Positions 34,893-43,486 of a stretch of 64,000 nucleotides of DNA are shown piece after piece (position 1 is the stretch's first letter; the number at the start of each line of letters is the position of its first letter). Made by a program: the position numbers and the translations under genes. The notes beneath the pieces are model-generated. The model searched no databases and was not told the DNA's origin. It saw only the letters and a list, made by a program, of their open reading frames with translations. Source of the DNA: W1P20-047 sp045118335 (GTDB lineage: Bacteria; Actinomycetota; Coriobacteriia; Coriobacteriales; Eggerthellaceae); contig JBGUXY010000052.1 in the NCBI GenBank assembly GCA_045118335.1, forward strand, positions 1-64,000, given 5' to 3'.

Positions 34893-37031
34893 CTAGTCGG
34901 TTCGGCCACTCGAGCTGGCAGTGTACTCAACAGTATCATAGGTAGCGGTGACGGGGGTAAGCTTATCCTCGATATCACCACGGTCGTACTCTATGGCCGC
35001 CTGCAAGACCTGAGATGACATGTCGACGGTGGTGCTGTCGGTGATGGCACCTTGCTCGCACACGCACGAGACCACGTACTTGGGAGAATCAGCAGGGGCG
35101 TAGCAGGCAAACCACGTGTAGTCGGCTTGTCCGGAAACTTCGGCCGTACCCGTCTTCCCGGCAACCGTGCACCCGATTTCGCCAAAGTACTTGTAGGTGT
35201 ACTGGTTCACCTCGATGACCTTCTTCAAGCCCTCGCGCACGAGCTTGACGTCCTCGTCCTGCATTTCGGGCTGGTAGATGACTTCAGGCTCCATGGACAC
35301 CACTGCCTCGCCCATGGAGTTTCGGACTTCCTTGAGCAGATGGGGCTTGTAGATGTTGCCCGTCGCGATACCGCAATAACCGCAGCACATCTGCAGCGGA
35401 GTTACGAGCACATAGCCTTGCCCAATCGACATGTTCGACATATCGCCGCCCATCCACTGGGCTTCTTCTGGGACGTCCTTGAAGTATTCCTGCTTCCATT
35501 CGGGCGTGGGTATGCGTCCCAGGGCCTCGCCGAACAAGTCGATGCCCGTGGTGGAGCCAAACCCGAACGTGCAGATGTAGTTCTGGAGGCAATCCGACCC
35601 CAACTCGTCTGCTTTCTCGAAGAACGCCTTGCCGATTTCGTAGAACACCACGTCGCACGAGTTGGCAATGCCGTTGACGATGTCCATCTCGCCATGTCCG
35701 GAAAGCAGCCAGCAGTCTTGGGGGTAATCGGGCCCGAAGCCGGTCCATGTCCCAGTGCAGTTGTACTTCGACTCATCATCGGCAATGTCGTAGGCCAGCG
35801 CACCGCTCGAGACGAACGCCTTTAACGTCGATGCTGCCGGATACGTACCGGCAATCGCCCGGTTCATGAGCGGATAGCGGGATTCCTCGGTGTTGAACGA
35901 ATCCCACATGTCCTGCGTTATGCCACCGATGAAGCTCTCCGGAGCAAACGAGGGGAAGCTCGACATGGCCACCACTTCGCCGTTGGTGCAGTCCATGCAC
36001 ACGATGGCACCACCCGTGCCCCTGCCTCCACCAAGCACGCCACCCGGAGCGATGCAGTTTCGCAACGCGTTGTCGGCCACTTGCTGGATGGGGGCGCGGA
36101 TGGTGAGGTAGATATCGTTACCGCGAACGGGCTCCGTTTCGCTGAGCACCTGCTGCACGTTGCCATCGGCATCGGTGAGCAGGGTCCGCGTTCCGTGGTC
36201 TCCGGCCAGGATGTCGTCATAGGATTGCTCGACACCGCTTTTTCCCACCATGTCGCCGAACTCCACCGTTCGTCCTTCGGATACGTTGGCGAGCTCCTCT
36301 TCCGAAACGGTACCGGTGTATCCCAGCACATGCGCTGCCAGCGCTCCATAAGGGTAGGTCCGCGCCGTGCGCGTCTCGCAGGTAACGCCCGGGAACGCAT
36401 CGGGATGTTCGCTTATGAAGGCCACGTTGCGCAAGGACACGTCATCGGCCACCACGCGGTTGTTCTGCGCGCCGCTGCTGGTGTCGAGTATTCGTTGACG
36501 CACCACCTCGTAGGGAATACCCAGCAACGCCGAAAGGTGCAAGATGACATCGTGATCGTCGGCCACATCGGCCGATGCGAGGACCGTGAGCGAGGAGCGG
36601 TTCTTTACCAATGCCACACCGTCGGCATCATAGATGACCCCGCGCGGCGCAGGCGTGTAGACGGTAGTGTAGAGGTTTTCATCGGCCTGGTTAGAATACT
36701 GGGCTGCCTGGAGCACTTGCATGCTCCACAGCTTCGCGGTCAGCGACCCGAATACCGCAGCCGCCAGCACTCCCATCGCCACGAAGCGGCCGCGTAGCAT
36801 TTCGCTTGGAGCGCCGCTCGACGTATGCACTACGGGAACCGAAGCGGTATGCGATTTCCCGAAGCGGTTCTTCTGGTCTATCGGCTCCACGCCGAAGGTG
36901 TCGATCGACTTGACCTTGCTTTTGGGAAGCGCATGCGTTTCGACATGGTCTTTTCTTCGACGCATGATAACGACTATGACGACAACCACCGCAACGAGGG
37001 TGACGATGCCGGCTATGATGGCTTGCAGCAT
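34893..37031 (-). CDS. mrdA: Penicillin-binding protein 2 (elongasome transpeptidase)
   Basis: A 712-aa class B PBP that crosslinks peptidoglycan with RodA. The catalytic motifs are SxxK in AASTLKAF, SxN-type SCD in ANSCDVVF, and KTG in VAGKTGTAEV. The pedestal/dimerisation domain precedes them (NRVVADDVSLRNVAFISEHPDAFPGV). Unusually there are two hydrophobic N-terminal segments: residues 2-23, followed by MRRRKDHVETHALPKSK, and about residues 84-102 just before the usual LWSMQV motif. Most PBP2 proteins have one. The ATG at 37029-37031 follows GGGGGTGGG. Confidence 0.93.
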   Translation of the reverse strand: MLQAIIAGIVTLVAVVVVIVVIMRRRKDHVETHALPKSKVKSIDTFGVEPIDQKNRFGKSHTASVPVVHTSSGAPSEMLRGRFVAMGVLAAAVFGSLTAKLWSMQVLQAAQYSNQADENLYTTVYTPAPRGVIYDADGVALVKNRSSLTVLASADVADDHDVILHLSALLGIPYEVVRQRILDTSSGAQNNRVVADDVSLRNVAFISEHPDAFPGVTCETRTARTYPYGALAAHVLGYTGTVSEEELANVSEGRTVEFGDMVGKSGVEQSYDDILAGDHGTRTLLTDADGNVQQVLSETEPVRGNDIYLTIRAPIQQVADNALRNCIAPGGVLGGGRGTGGAIVCMDCTNGEVVAMSSFPSFAPESFIGGITQDMWDSFNTEESRYPLMNRAIAGTYPAASTLKAFVSSGALAYDIADDESKYNCTGTWTGFGPDYPQDCWLLSGHGEMDIVNGIANSCDVVFYEIGKAFFEKADELGSDCLQNYICTFGFGSTTGIDLFGEALGRIPTPEWKQEYFKDVPEEAQWMGGDMSNMSIGQGYVLVTPLQMCCGYCGIATGNIYKPHLLKEVRNSMGEAVVSMEPEVIYQPEMQDEDVKLVREGLKKVIEVNQYTYKYFGEIGCTVAGKTGTAEVSGQADYTWFACYAPADSPKYVVSCVCEQGAITDSTTVDMSSQVLQAAIEYDRGDIEDKLTPVTATYDTVEYTASSSGRTD

Positions 37032-37045
37032 GGCCAGCCCACCCC

Positions 37046-37573
37046 CTATCGCAGGCGGGCAATCGGGGGCTCGGAGCCCATGCCCTGACGACGTTCCACC
37101 AGAAAATGCGACATGACCGGGTACAGCACCAGGCCTATCACAACGTCGAAGGCAGCGCATGGCATGGCAAGGTAGACGATTGCGTCGATGGCCGATATGC
37201 CTGCGCCGAATGCCAACATGAACCCGGCATGCAGCAGCTCCACGAGCAAGATGAAGACTGCCATGGTGACAAGGGGCACGAACAGGGTGCCGTTGTCGAA
37301 CATCCCCGATGCGCGGGTGATGGCGAACGCAGCCAGCACCAGCAGAAACGGCAACGCGCCCACTGGTCCGAATCCGAGCAGGTCGCTGAGCAGACCCATG
37401 ACAAATGCAATCACGTATACCTCATCGCCTTTGTAGAGCATGGCGATCACGATGGCGTAAGAGACCATGGCATTCGGCGTCGCCGAGAACAAGGCGATGT
37501 TCGGCGAGATGACAACGTCGAAGATGATGGCGATCACCGCTCCCACGATTGCAACTAAGAGTTCGCGCTGCAT
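37046..37573 (-). CDS. mreD: Rod-shape determining protein MreD
   Basis: A 175-aa membrane protein with five to six helices, typical for MreD. Strings include IFDVVISPNIALFSATPNAMVSYAIVI, GLLSDLLGFGPVGALPFLLV and IYLAMPCAAFDVVIGLVLYPVM. MreD anchors the elongation machinery with MreC. GGAGG lies upstream of the ATG. It is separated from mreC by 11 bp and from mrdA by 14 bp. Confidence 0.88.
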   Translation of the reverse strand: MQRELLVAIVGAVIAIIFDVVISPNIALFSATPNAMVSYAIVIAMLYKGDEVYVIAFVMGLLSDLLGFGPVGALPFLLVLAAFAITRASGMFDNGTLFVPLVTMAVFILLVELLHAGFMLAFGAGISAIDAIVYLAMPCAAFDVVIGLVLYPVMSHFLVERRQGMGSEPPIARLR

Positions 37574-37584
37574 GCCATCACCTC

Positions 37585-38691
37585 CTACCAGACACTCGTC
37601 TCGTCGTAGTACAATCCAGAGCCGTCGTCGTAGAGACCCGTTCCATCGCCGTAGATCGCGGCGCTGCCATCGTCGTAGTACAGCTCGGTCGTGCCGTCAT
37701 CGTAGGCGGCCGTGCCGTCGTCGTAGTATACGTCAGCCGTATAATCCTGCGTGACGGTCGCGTCTTCGACGTACGTGTCGGCCTCACTTTCCACCGTTTC
37801 CTCGGAAGAGCCGTCTTCGCCCTTGTCGGTCTTCTGGGGGGCGAGCGCACCTTCTGAATTCATGGCCGTGATGACCATCACCTCTTGCAGCGGCCCCGTG
37901 CTTTCGTTGGGCTCGACCACGATGCGACGTGTTCCAGTGGAGGCATCGCCGTCGACCTTCACCACGGTACCCACGATGATGCCACGGAAGAAGCTCCCGC
38001 CTAGGCCAGAGGTTACGATTACATCGCCGGTCTTGACTTCGGCATCGTCGCTCACGTTCTCCAGGTACAGCAAGCCATCGAGCGATCCCTTGAGGATGCC
38101 CTCCTCGCGGTTCGACTGGATCATCACCGCAACACCTGATTGGGAATCCTGCAGCAACCGCACTTCGGCGGTATGCGATGTCGTGGATACCACTTGCCCC
38201 ACCAATCCCGTGGGGCCGGCGACGGGCAATCCTGCACGCACGCCTTCGGCGCTCCCCTTGCCAATCGTGACCACGCGGTTCCACGAGTCGGTCGAGCGAG
38301 AGAGCACCGTGCAGGTAACGCCCTCGAGATTGTAGAGGTCTTGGAACTCGAGCAGCTGTTCGAGTCGCTGCGCTTCCTGTCGGTACTCTTCCAACTCCGA
38401 CACCGTCTGACGCAGCTGTTCGTTTTGCTGTCTCAGCTCGCTGAGCGTGCTTGGATCGGCAGTGGAATCGTCTATGGCGGTAAACAGGGAATACTGAGCT
38501 GTCGCAACGGCTCCACTCGCCGTCCGCAAAGGAGTGAATGCTGCAGACGTGCCAGACTGCATGCCATGGAGCATGCCGTCTTGCCCCTCGCGTGCGTAAA
38601 CCGTCACGAAAACGAGAGAAACGACAAGCAACAACGCTACAAGCCCGTACGTGCGAAGCGCCGGGTTATCATGTCCGAAGTTTTTCGCCAT
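37585..38691 (-). CDS. mreC: Rod-shape determining protein MreC with a repetitive acidic tail
   Basis: A 368-aa protein: one membrane helix (residues 14-33), a coiled coil (about 78-115, LRQQNEQLRQTVSELEEYRQ), then the beta-barrel MreC domain (LQDSQSGVAVMIQSNREEGILKGSLDG and VTSGLGGSFFRGIIVGTV). MreC scaffolds PBP2 and RodA. After the usual end of the domain there is an extra ~80-residue acidic tail that closes with imperfect repeats of YYDDG(T/S)xA over the last 48 residues (DNA 37585-37731). I do not know this tail from other MreC proteins. The ATG is at 38689-38691, 15 bp after mreB. Confidence 0.9.
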   Translation of the reverse strand: MAKNFGHDNPALRTYGLVALLLVVSLVFVTVYAREGQDGMLHGMQSGTSAAFTPLRTASGAVATAQYSLFTAIDDSTADPSTLSELRQQNEQLRQTVSELEEYRQEAQRLEQLLEFQDLYNLEGVTCTVLSRSTDSWNRVVTIGKGSAEGVRAGLPVAGPTGLVGQVVSTTSHTAEVRLLQDSQSGVAVMIQSNREEGILKGSLDGLLYLENVSDDAEVKTGDVIVTSGLGGSFFRGIIVGTVVKVDGDASTGTRRIVVEPNESTGPLQEVMVITAMNSEGALAPQKTDKGEDGSSEETVESEADTYVEDATVTQDYTADVYYDDGTAAYDDGTTELYYDDGSAAIYGDGTGLYDDGSGLYYDETSVW

Positions 38692-38706
38692 CTCGCTTGC
38701 GAACCC

Positions 38707-39756
38707 CTATCGAGCGCGCATGAGCGTCTGCTTCAGGGCAGACGGGGTTTCCAGGACCTTCAAGCACCCCACAACCACGTTCGTGAGCGCCGTTTCGCTC
38801 ACCCAGACGGGAATCTCGAGCTCGCGCGTCAGATACTCGTCCAAGCCGGATAGCAACCCACCGCCACCGGTGAGCAGGATGCCGTTTTGGATGATGTCGC
38901 TGGCCAGGTCGGGATTGGTCTTCTTGAACGTCTCCTTGATGTGGAGCACCATCTCGTCGATGGGAGCCTGCAGCGCCGCGCGGACGTCTTCCGATTGTAT
39001 GGTTACTTCCTTGGGCTGCTCGGTAAGCACGTCCTGGCCGGAGATGATCATGTCGCGCTCTCGTCCGTCGGCAAATGGAAGGATGGAGCCGATCTTGATC
39101 TTGATAACTTCGGCAGTACGCTCGCCGATCTTGATGCCCAGAAGGTCGCGCAAGTGCATGGCGATGGCTTCGTCCATGCGGTTGCCAGCCAAACGCAAGC
39201 TCGAGCTGGTTACGATACCACCCAGGGAAATGACAGCCACTTCCGTGGTGCCACCACCGATGTCGACCACCATGGAGCCCGTTGGCTCGGTGACGGGCAG
39301 GTCGGCTCCCATCGCAGCTGCCATGGGCTCTTCGATGAGGTAAGCCTGACGCGCACCCGCCTGAATCGTGGCTTCGAACACGGCACGCTTTTCCACCGAA
39401 GTAGCACCGCAGGGAATGCACACCACGATACGCGGCTTCGGCTGCCACGGGTACGTGCGCGGAACGGCTTTGTTGATGAAGGCGGAAAGCATCGCCTCGG
39501 TGACGTCGTAGTCTGCGATCACGCCATCATGCAGCGGATGCTCTGCCGAAAACGCATCCGGCGTGTGGTTGATCATGTTCTTCGCCTCGTGGCCCACGGC
39601 CAAGACACGATGCGTGCTCTTCTCTATGGCTACGACCGAAGGCTCGTTGATGACGATGCCTTCGCCGGTTATGGCAACAAGGGTGTTTGCGGTGCCTAGG
39701 TCGATAGCCATATCGTAAGGCGCCGTGCCACCGCTGATAAAATCAAGGAACGACAT
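38707..39756 (-). CDS. mreB: Rod-shape determining protein MreB
   Basis: A 349-aa bacterial actin that guides lateral cell-wall synthesis. Phosphate loops are MAIDLGTANTLVAI and VVDIGGGTTEVAVISLGGIV; other conserved strings are PSVVAIEKSTHRVLAVGHEAKNM, VVCIPCGATSVEKRAV, LIEEPMAAAMGA and GILLTGGGGLLSGLDEYL. The ATG at 39754-39756 gives MSFLDFISGGTAPYDM. It is the first gene of an eight-gene, gap-free unit that runs to 29750 and ends in the radical-SAM/DUF2344 pair. Confidence 0.95.
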   Translation of the reverse strand: MSFLDFISGGTAPYDMAIDLGTANTLVAITGEGIVINEPSVVAIEKSTHRVLAVGHEAKNMINHTPDAFSAEHPLHDGVIADYDVTEAMLSAFINKAVPRTYPWQPKPRIVVCIPCGATSVEKRAVFEATIQAGARQAYLIEEPMAAAMGADLPVTEPTGSMVVDIGGGTTEVAVISLGGIVTSSSLRLAGNRMDEAIAMHLRDLLGIKIGERTAEVIKIKIGSILPFADGRERDMIISGQDVLTEQPKEVTIQSEDVRAALQAPIDEMVLHIKETFKKTNPDLASDIIQNGILLTGGGGLLSGLDEYLTRELEIPVWVSETALTNVVVGCLKVLETPSALKQTLMRAR

Positions 39757-39910
39757 ACAAGCAACCCTTAATCTCGAAATCTGGGATGTTGATTCTAACA
39801 CAGGTTGCATCGCGCGCTTAAAATCCACAGGCCAACTATACGGAGTTCACGGTTCACCCCACGAATGCCACAAGCCACCCCCCACTGTTGCATCATAGCC
39901 AGCCATGATC

Positions 39911-40110
39911 ATAGGGGACACTCCTAACGTCTCATCGTGCCAAAGGGGACACTCCTAACGTCTCCCCTCTCAAATGAGATGCGATGAGACATTAGCATCG
40001 TGCCAAAGGGGACACTCCTAACGTCTCCCCTCTCAAATGAGATGCGATGAGACATTAGGAGTGTCCCCTTTGGTAAGGAGTGTCCCCTTTGGTACCCTTT
40101 GGTAGGCACC
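39911..40110. repeat. 63-bp perfect tandem duplication with inverted GGGGACACTCCTA copies
   Basis: 39933-39995 and 39996-40058 are identical 63-bp units. Each contains AAAGGGGACACTCCTAACG and its own partial inverse. Another copy of GGGGACACTCCTAACGTCTC lies just upstream (39913), and two inverted copies (AGGAGTGTCCCCTTTGG) follow at 40058-40092. The whole block can fold into long hairpins. Such GGGGACA-CTCC modules recur in many bacterial genomes as dispersed non-coding repeats; here they sit between two divergent operons' flanks. Confidence 0.75.
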
Positions 40111-40333
40111 CTTTGGCATTGGGGAGTGTGACAGTCGGGGAAGCGGACCGACTGTCGCATTGCGATGCCGCGATGTCGGCAAGCATGTCTCTATCGCAGT
40201 TCCACCAAAGACAACGAGAAGCCGCCTGATGCCCATGTTGACCTAATTTGCGCAAAAGCGGCCTTTTAAGTCGCGATAGAGCAAGCAGCGAATTGTCCAT
40301 GTCAATTCAGTCTCTTTTTATGCACCCGAAAGA

Positions 40334-40407
40334 GCGCGCCCAGCTTAACTGGGCGCGCGTCATATAGCTTCGAATTATCGACTGGTTTCGCCGGCTTAAG
40401 GCCGGCG
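40334..40407 (-). terminator. Two stem-loops ending the hydrogenase operon
   Basis: 40389-40407 has a 7-bp stem CGCCGGC / GCCGGCG with loop TTAAG. 40334-40358 has a 10-bp stem GCGCGCCCAG / CTGGGCGCGC with a 5-nt loop and is followed on the minus strand by TCTTTC. They lie 9 and 58 bp past the large-subunit stop codon. Confidence 0.65.
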
Positions 40408-40415
40408 GAACTCTT

Positions 40416-41708
40416 CTACTGAACGGAGCAAGACAGGCAGGGATCGTAGGCGCGGATGAGCTTTTCGATCTCGAACTTGATGATGTGCTCTGCAGTGCCG
40501 GTTTCGGCGAGCAGGGTTGCGAGCTTGCGGATGTCGCACTCGAGGTTGGCGAGGTTTTGCGACGTGGGCGTGGCTATGGTAGCATGCACGACCTTGCCTT
40601 CGTCGTCGAACTCGAGCTTGTGGATAACGATACCGCGTGGCGCCTCGGTGATGCCAACACCCACTCCAGCACGAGGATGCACGGGAGCGGGAACAGAGCT
40701 TCCCTCGCCCTTGGCCAGCTCACGGCAAACGCGAGCACAACGCTCGAGTGCGTCGACCAGCTCTACGGCCTGGGCGACGTTGTTCATCATGGGGTTGTAC
40801 TCGGGAGGCCTCAGTCCTGCTTTCGCAGCCGAATACTTCGCCGTCTTCCCAAGGTTTTCCCACGACGCATTGACGCGGGCGAGCGCACATGTCATATAAG
40901 GCTTGCCATTGCTCTTGCGTCGCGCGAAGAACGCGCCGGAATGATCAACCTTGTATTCCTCGATGAAATCATAAGCGGAAACGCTGTTGAAATCCTCGGA
41001 TTCGCTTTCGGCACCGAAGAACCTAAGCTCATCCGAGCTCTGCACGGGATAGTAGTCGGGCTCTACCATGGCGAGCATGTCTCCATCGGTGGTAATGTCG
41101 CATACGCGGAAACCCGAGAATAGTTCGACGGTGGCCTGGGCAAACGGCACCATGGCTTCCATCTTGTCCGCAAACTCCAGGTACTGCTGAGCAGATATCT
41201 CGTGCGTGAAGCCCCCTACCACGGCCGTGATGGGATGGATGGAACGACCACCCACGGCATTGCACAGCTCGTTGCCCAAGGATTTGAGCCCAAGAGCCTG
41301 TGCGAACAGCTCGGGATTCGATTTCTGCAGCGGGAACACACTCGCCTCGCCGATGAAGTCGGGCGTGGCGAGAACGAATAGATGAGCCGCATGGTTTTGC
41401 AGATAGCTGCCATACACCAGCAGCTCGCGCACGAGCTTGGTACGCTCGGAAACCTCGATGCCAAATGCTTTCTCCACCGCCTTCAGGTCGGTGATCACGT
41501 GGCTGGCCGAGCAGATTCCGCAGATACGGCTCGAAATGTAGCTCACTTCCTTGTAGCTGCGACCGCGCACCATGCTCTCGAAGAAACGTGCCGGCTCGAC
41601 TATTTCCATCCTCACATCGCGCACGCACCCGTCTTCGATGACGACGCGCACGTTTCCATGGCCCTCGATGCGGGCGATGTGATCTACCTTGATCGAAGTC
41701 CTAGTCAT
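40416..41708 (-). CDS. NiFe hydrogenase large (alpha) subunit, group 3 type, without C-terminal extension
   Basis: A 430-aa Ni/Fe-binding subunit. The proximal metal motif is RICGICSASH (Cys 63 and 66) and the distal motif is DPCLSC at residues 422-427 (Cys 424 and 427). The protein ends DPCLSCSVQ-stop, three residues after the last ligand. Most large subunits end in DPCxxCxxH/R plus an extension removed by a specific protease after nickel insertion; here there is nothing to remove. The order of the four subunits matches NAD(P)-linked group 3b sulfhydrogenases (beta, gamma, delta, alpha). The ATG overlaps the small-subunit stop by 8 nt and follows AAGGGGG. Confidence 0.9.
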   Translation of the reverse strand: MTRTSIKVDHIARIEGHGNVRVVIEDGCVRDVRMEIVEPARFFESMVRGRSYKEVSYISSRICGICSASHVITDLKAVEKAFGIEVSERTKLVRELLVYGSYLQNHAAHLFVLATPDFIGEASVFPLQKSNPELFAQALGLKSLGNELCNAVGGRSIHPITAVVGGFTHEISAQQYLEFADKMEAMVPFAQATVELFSGFRVCDITTDGDMLAMVEPDYYPVQSSDELRFFGAESESEDFNSVSAYDFIEEYKVDHSGAFFARRKSNGKPYMTCALARVNASWENLGKTAKYSAAKAGLRPPEYNPMMNNVAQAVELVDALERCARVCRELAKGEGSSVPAPVHPRAGVGVGITEAPRGIVIHKLEFDDEGKVVHATIATPTSQNLANLECDIRKLATLLAETGTAEHIIKFEIEKLIRAYDPCLSCSVQ

Positions 41709-42531
41709 GAGCGACCCCCTTTTCCTGGACGAAGCTCTTGCGGGTGGCATCCGTTTGGCTGAACAGCTCCAGACGCGCATCGAATTCCTTGGGATCGAGC
41801 CCATAGCGGCACACGGATTCGCGAGCCGATTCCAGATTGGCGTCGTCGGAAAGCCCAGCACAGCCGTAACACGGCCTCCCCAAATTGGGACAACGGGCTC
41901 CGCATCCTGCAGCAGTCACCAGACCCAGGCACAGCTCGCCACGCTCGAAGAAACACGTGGTCTCGTTGCGCTTGCAATCTCCGCACATCGTGCGGTTGGG
42001 CTGTATCCAGTTAGCACCATAGAGCGCCTTTTGCAGAACTGCGACGAAGTCGTAGAAGTCTATCGGGCAGCAGCGTACCTGATAGTCTACATCGATGACA
42101 CTGGGCACCGAACGTGGCCTGATCACTTCGCCACATGCATAGGGAAGGTTTCGTCCGTAGATATCAAACGGGCGAATGCTGAAATCTCCCGCCGCTATGC
42201 CGGGAATGCCCGCGGTGTTGGCGCATGCGCCGATGGTGATCACCACTTTGGCTTTCTTCCTCAACTTGTACACCAAGTCGAGGGACTCTTCTGTCGTGAC
42301 TGCACCTTCGATGACGGCGACATCATAGTCTTCGGGCATGGGCTCGCTGCTGGCCAGCTGCCAGTAACGCAGATCGATCTGGCCCACTACCTCCATAAGG
42401 TGCTTTTCCATGTTCGTTATCTGTAACTGGCAGCCAAAGCAGCTCGCCAAGCCGACAACCACCACGCGCAGTGCCGGCCGGTATTCGCGCTCGATGCCGC
42501 CTTCCGTCCTGTTGAACTCGTACATCCTCAT
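41701..42531 (-). CDS. NiFe hydrogenase small (delta) subunit
   Basis: A 276-aa iron-sulfur subunit of the oxidoreductase 20-kDa family. The proximal cluster ligands begin with LASCFGCQLQITNME (Cys 31 and 34), then GACANTAGIPG and RCCPID. Further Cys-rich motifs lie in MCGDCKRNETTC and GCGARCPNLGRPCYGC, which bind the medial and distal clusters. It passes electrons from the Ni-Fe site to the beta/gamma subunits. It starts one nt after the gamma-subunit stop codon, and its stop overlaps the large-subunit start. Confidence 0.9.
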   Translation of the reverse strand: MRMYEFNRTEGGIEREYRPALRVVVVGLASCFGCQLQITNMEKHLMEVVGQIDLRYWQLASSEPMPEDYDVAVIEGAVTTEESLDLVYKLRKKAKVVITIGACANTAGIPGIAAGDFSIRPFDIYGRNLPYACGEVIRPRSVPSVIDVDYQVRCCPIDFYDFVAVLQKALYGANWIQPNRTMCGDCKRNETTCFFERGELCLGLVTAAGCGARCPNLGRPCYGCAGLSDDANLESARESVCRYGLDPKEFDARLELFSQTDATRKSFVQEKGVAHD

Positions 42532-42532
42532 G

Positions 42533-43486
42533 CTACATCGACCCCTGAATGTTCTTGGCCTCCCAGTAATTGAACACCGGCCCGTCTATGCAGCAGTACT
42601 GGTGTCCGATCTGGCAATGGCCGCACTTGCCCATGCCGCACTTCATATGCCTCTCGAAGCTCATGTAGATATGGTCGTAGCTGATGTTGCGCTTGCGCAT
42701 CTCGGCAACCACGAACCGATACATTATCGGAGGCCCGCAAATGGCGCCGAATGTATCGTCGGGATTGAGCTCCAAGGTGGGAATGGGCGCAGTGACCAAA
42801 CCCACATGTCCGTCCCACGTCTCGTCGGGGTGGTCGACGGTAAGGTAGAGGTCGAAGTCCTTGCGGTGACGCCACATCTCGAACTGATCGCGGAACATGA
42901 CCTCGGAAGGAGTGCGCGATCCGTAGATGATGGTGACCTTCTTGAAGTGCGAGCGTTCGTCGTGAATGTAGTTGATCAGCGAGCGCAGAGGCGCGATACC
43001 CAAGCCGCCTGCCACGCAGAGCACATCGTGCCCGCGCATCAAATCAACCGGGAACCCGCGACCGAAAGGCCCGCGAATGCCGACGATATCACCGCATTCC
43101 ATCTCGTGGAGAACCTGCGTGAAAGTGCCCGCACGGCGCACGCACAGCTCGAAAAAGCCCTCTTTGGTAGGCGAGCTGCTGATGGATATGGGCGCCTCGC
43201 CCGTGCCGAAGATGCTAACCTCCACGAATTGACCCGGCTTGTGACGAAACGCCTTGCGGATACGCTCGTCGATGAAGCGGAATTCAAACAACTTCTCGGT
43301 TGCGGTCAGTTCGGTAATAGCAGTGATGCGAGCAGGCCAGGGGCGGTAGGGATTAGCCTCCATGAGAGCATGCCCGTCAAGTGACTGCTCCAATGCACCC
43401 AGGGGGGCCACATCCATCGTGCTCGCGACTTTCGGCGCGCGCTGGGGCTGCATCAAGCCCGCTTGAGCATATTCGCTACTCGTCAT
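42533..43486 (-). CDS. Hydrogenase gamma subunit, FAD/NAD(P)-binding
   Basis: A 317-aa diaphorase-like subunit of the ferredoxin-NADP+-reductase superfamily. The FAD-binding barrel contains KPGQFVEVSIFGTGEAPISISSS and GDIVGIRGPFGRGFPVD. The NAD(P) domain has VLCVAGGLGIAPLRSLINYI. The C-terminus carries a 2Fe-2S-type motif, KCGMGKCGHCQIGHQYCC. It exchanges electrons between NAD(P)H and the iron-sulfur subunits. The first 40 residues are an extra low-complexity extension. The start overlaps the end of the beta subunit by 11 nt. Confidence 0.9.
   Translation of the reverse strand: MTSSEYAQAGLMQPQRAPKVASTMDVAPLGALEQSLDGHALMEANPYRPWPARITAITELTATEKLFEFRFIDERIRKAFRHKPGQFVEVSIFGTGEAPISISSSPTKEGFFELCVRRAGTFTQVLHEMECGDIVGIRGPFGRGFPVDLMRGHDVLCVAGGLGIAPLRSLINYIHDERSHFKKVTIIYGSRTPSEVMFRDQFEMWRHRKDFDLYLTVDHPDETWDGHVGLVTAPIPTLELNPDDTFGAICGPPIMYRFVVAEMRKRNISYDHIYMSFERHMKCGMGKCGHCQIGHQYCCIDGPVFNYWEAKNIQGSM

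Larger units (their letters stand above)
39757..40415. other. mreB upstream region with repeat block and hydrogenase terminators
   Basis: Gap of 659 bp. It holds the mreB promoter (not resolved), a tandem/inverted repeat block (39911-40110), a smaller hairpin with GACAGTCGG-type arms near 40131-40160, and two stem-loops downstream of the hydrogenase operon. Confidence 0.5.

Noticed and set aside
39933..40058. 63-bp duplication considered as a CRISPR repeat
   Set aside because: Only two units, no unique spacers, no cas genes nearby.
39924..40160. Minus-strand frame with repeated SHRISFERGDVRSVPFGT
   Set aside because: The repeats in the peptide simply mirror the DNA tandem duplication; no start site or conserved protein features.
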